52,112 bases of DNA from the NCBI GenBank assembly GCA_017962375.1, contig JAGCVJ010000012.1:1-52112 (forward strand), in the 5' to 3' direction. Below, one piece after another: positions 52,059-52,112 of the stretch. The notes beneath the pieces were generated by a model, which saw only the letters and a list, made by a program, of their open reading frames with translations, had not been told where the DNA came from and made no database searches. The position numbers were made by a program, and so were the translations under genes. Every line of letters starts with the position of its first letter. Position 1 is the stretch's first letter. Origin of the DNA: Bacteroidales bacterium (GTDB lineage Bacteria > Bacteroidota > Bacteroidia > Bacteroidales > UBA932).

Positions 52059-52112
52059 ATGAACTTCAAGTATTACGATGTGCTTAGTACATTGATTAGT
52101 GGTGTTGTCTTA
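52059..52112 (+). CDS. Start of a further gene, cut by the window end
   Basis: ATG 52059 opens a frame of 18 codons that runs to the last base (MNFKYYDVLSTL, then ISGVVL). The final residues are hydrophobic, which suggests an N-terminal membrane helix. It lies 14 bases after the MBL-fold gene and is likely its operon partner. Too little is present to name it. Confidence 0.5.
   Translation, partial: MNFKYYDVLSTLISGVVL

Overview
The window looks like a chromosomal segment of an anaerobic, gut-type member of the Bacteroidales. Four things point there: promoters of the Bacteroidetes form (TTTG, about 20 bases, TAnnTTTG) recur before genes; there are three TonB-dependent outer-membrane receptors; lipoprotein chelatases sit in the cobalamin loci; and the oxygen-independent cobalamin pathway is built from fused enzymes. 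The species cannot be fixed from the sequence alone.

Region 1 (1-25 kb) is a cobalamin locus. A minus-strand operon runs from a perfect promoter at 10.6 kb through cbiA, pduO, cbiP, cobD, cbiB, cobU, cobT, cobS, cobC and cbiK, followed by an unidentified membrane protein with a very acidic tail that is cut by the window edge. On the plus strand a cobalamin riboswitch precedes a BtuB-like receptor and a second, longer CbiK-like lipoprotein. A terminator-promoter overlap then leads to a second receptor and four two-domain fusions (CbiH-CbiC, CbiE-CbiT, CbiG-CbiF, CbiJ-CbiD). Together these cover nearly the whole corrin pathway plus nucleotide-loop assembly; CbiL and the early steps to precorrin-2 are not here. 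A BtuD/BtuC-type ATPase and permease follow on the minus strand.

Region 2 (25-32.3 kb) is an accessory island that lies between the ABC permease and ATPase and the matching substrate-binding lipoprotein. It is AT-rich in its left part. It holds two perfect copies and one partial copy of a 36-bp repeat, a small orphan gene, two candidate small RNAs, a membrane-anchored TerB/AAA+ ATPase followed by an unknown 540-residue protein, an IS256-like transposase remnant, a DUF4143-type ATPase and fragments of other genes.

Region 3 (32.3-48.4 kb) is mostly core genes. A minus-strand operon encodes a PLP desulfhydrase-like enzyme, a MarC protein, a nitroreductase-flavin reductase fusion, a fucose-isomerase-like protein and the BtuF-like lipoprotein. 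Next come a large secreted amidase-like protein and RNase P RNA. A second cobalamin riboswitch then controls a DASS/SLC13 dicarboxylate transporter, which is the most interesting regulatory link in the window. After pyrG and a glutaminyl cyclase come a TPP riboswitch, a thiamine-type TonB receptor and PnuT.

Region 4 (48.4 kb to the end) is accessory again: a self-inhibited Fic protein, a decayed restriction-modification locus (XRE remnant, a small gene with an in-frame stop, a cut C5-methyltransferase), a metallo-beta-lactamase-fold protein and the start of a further gene.
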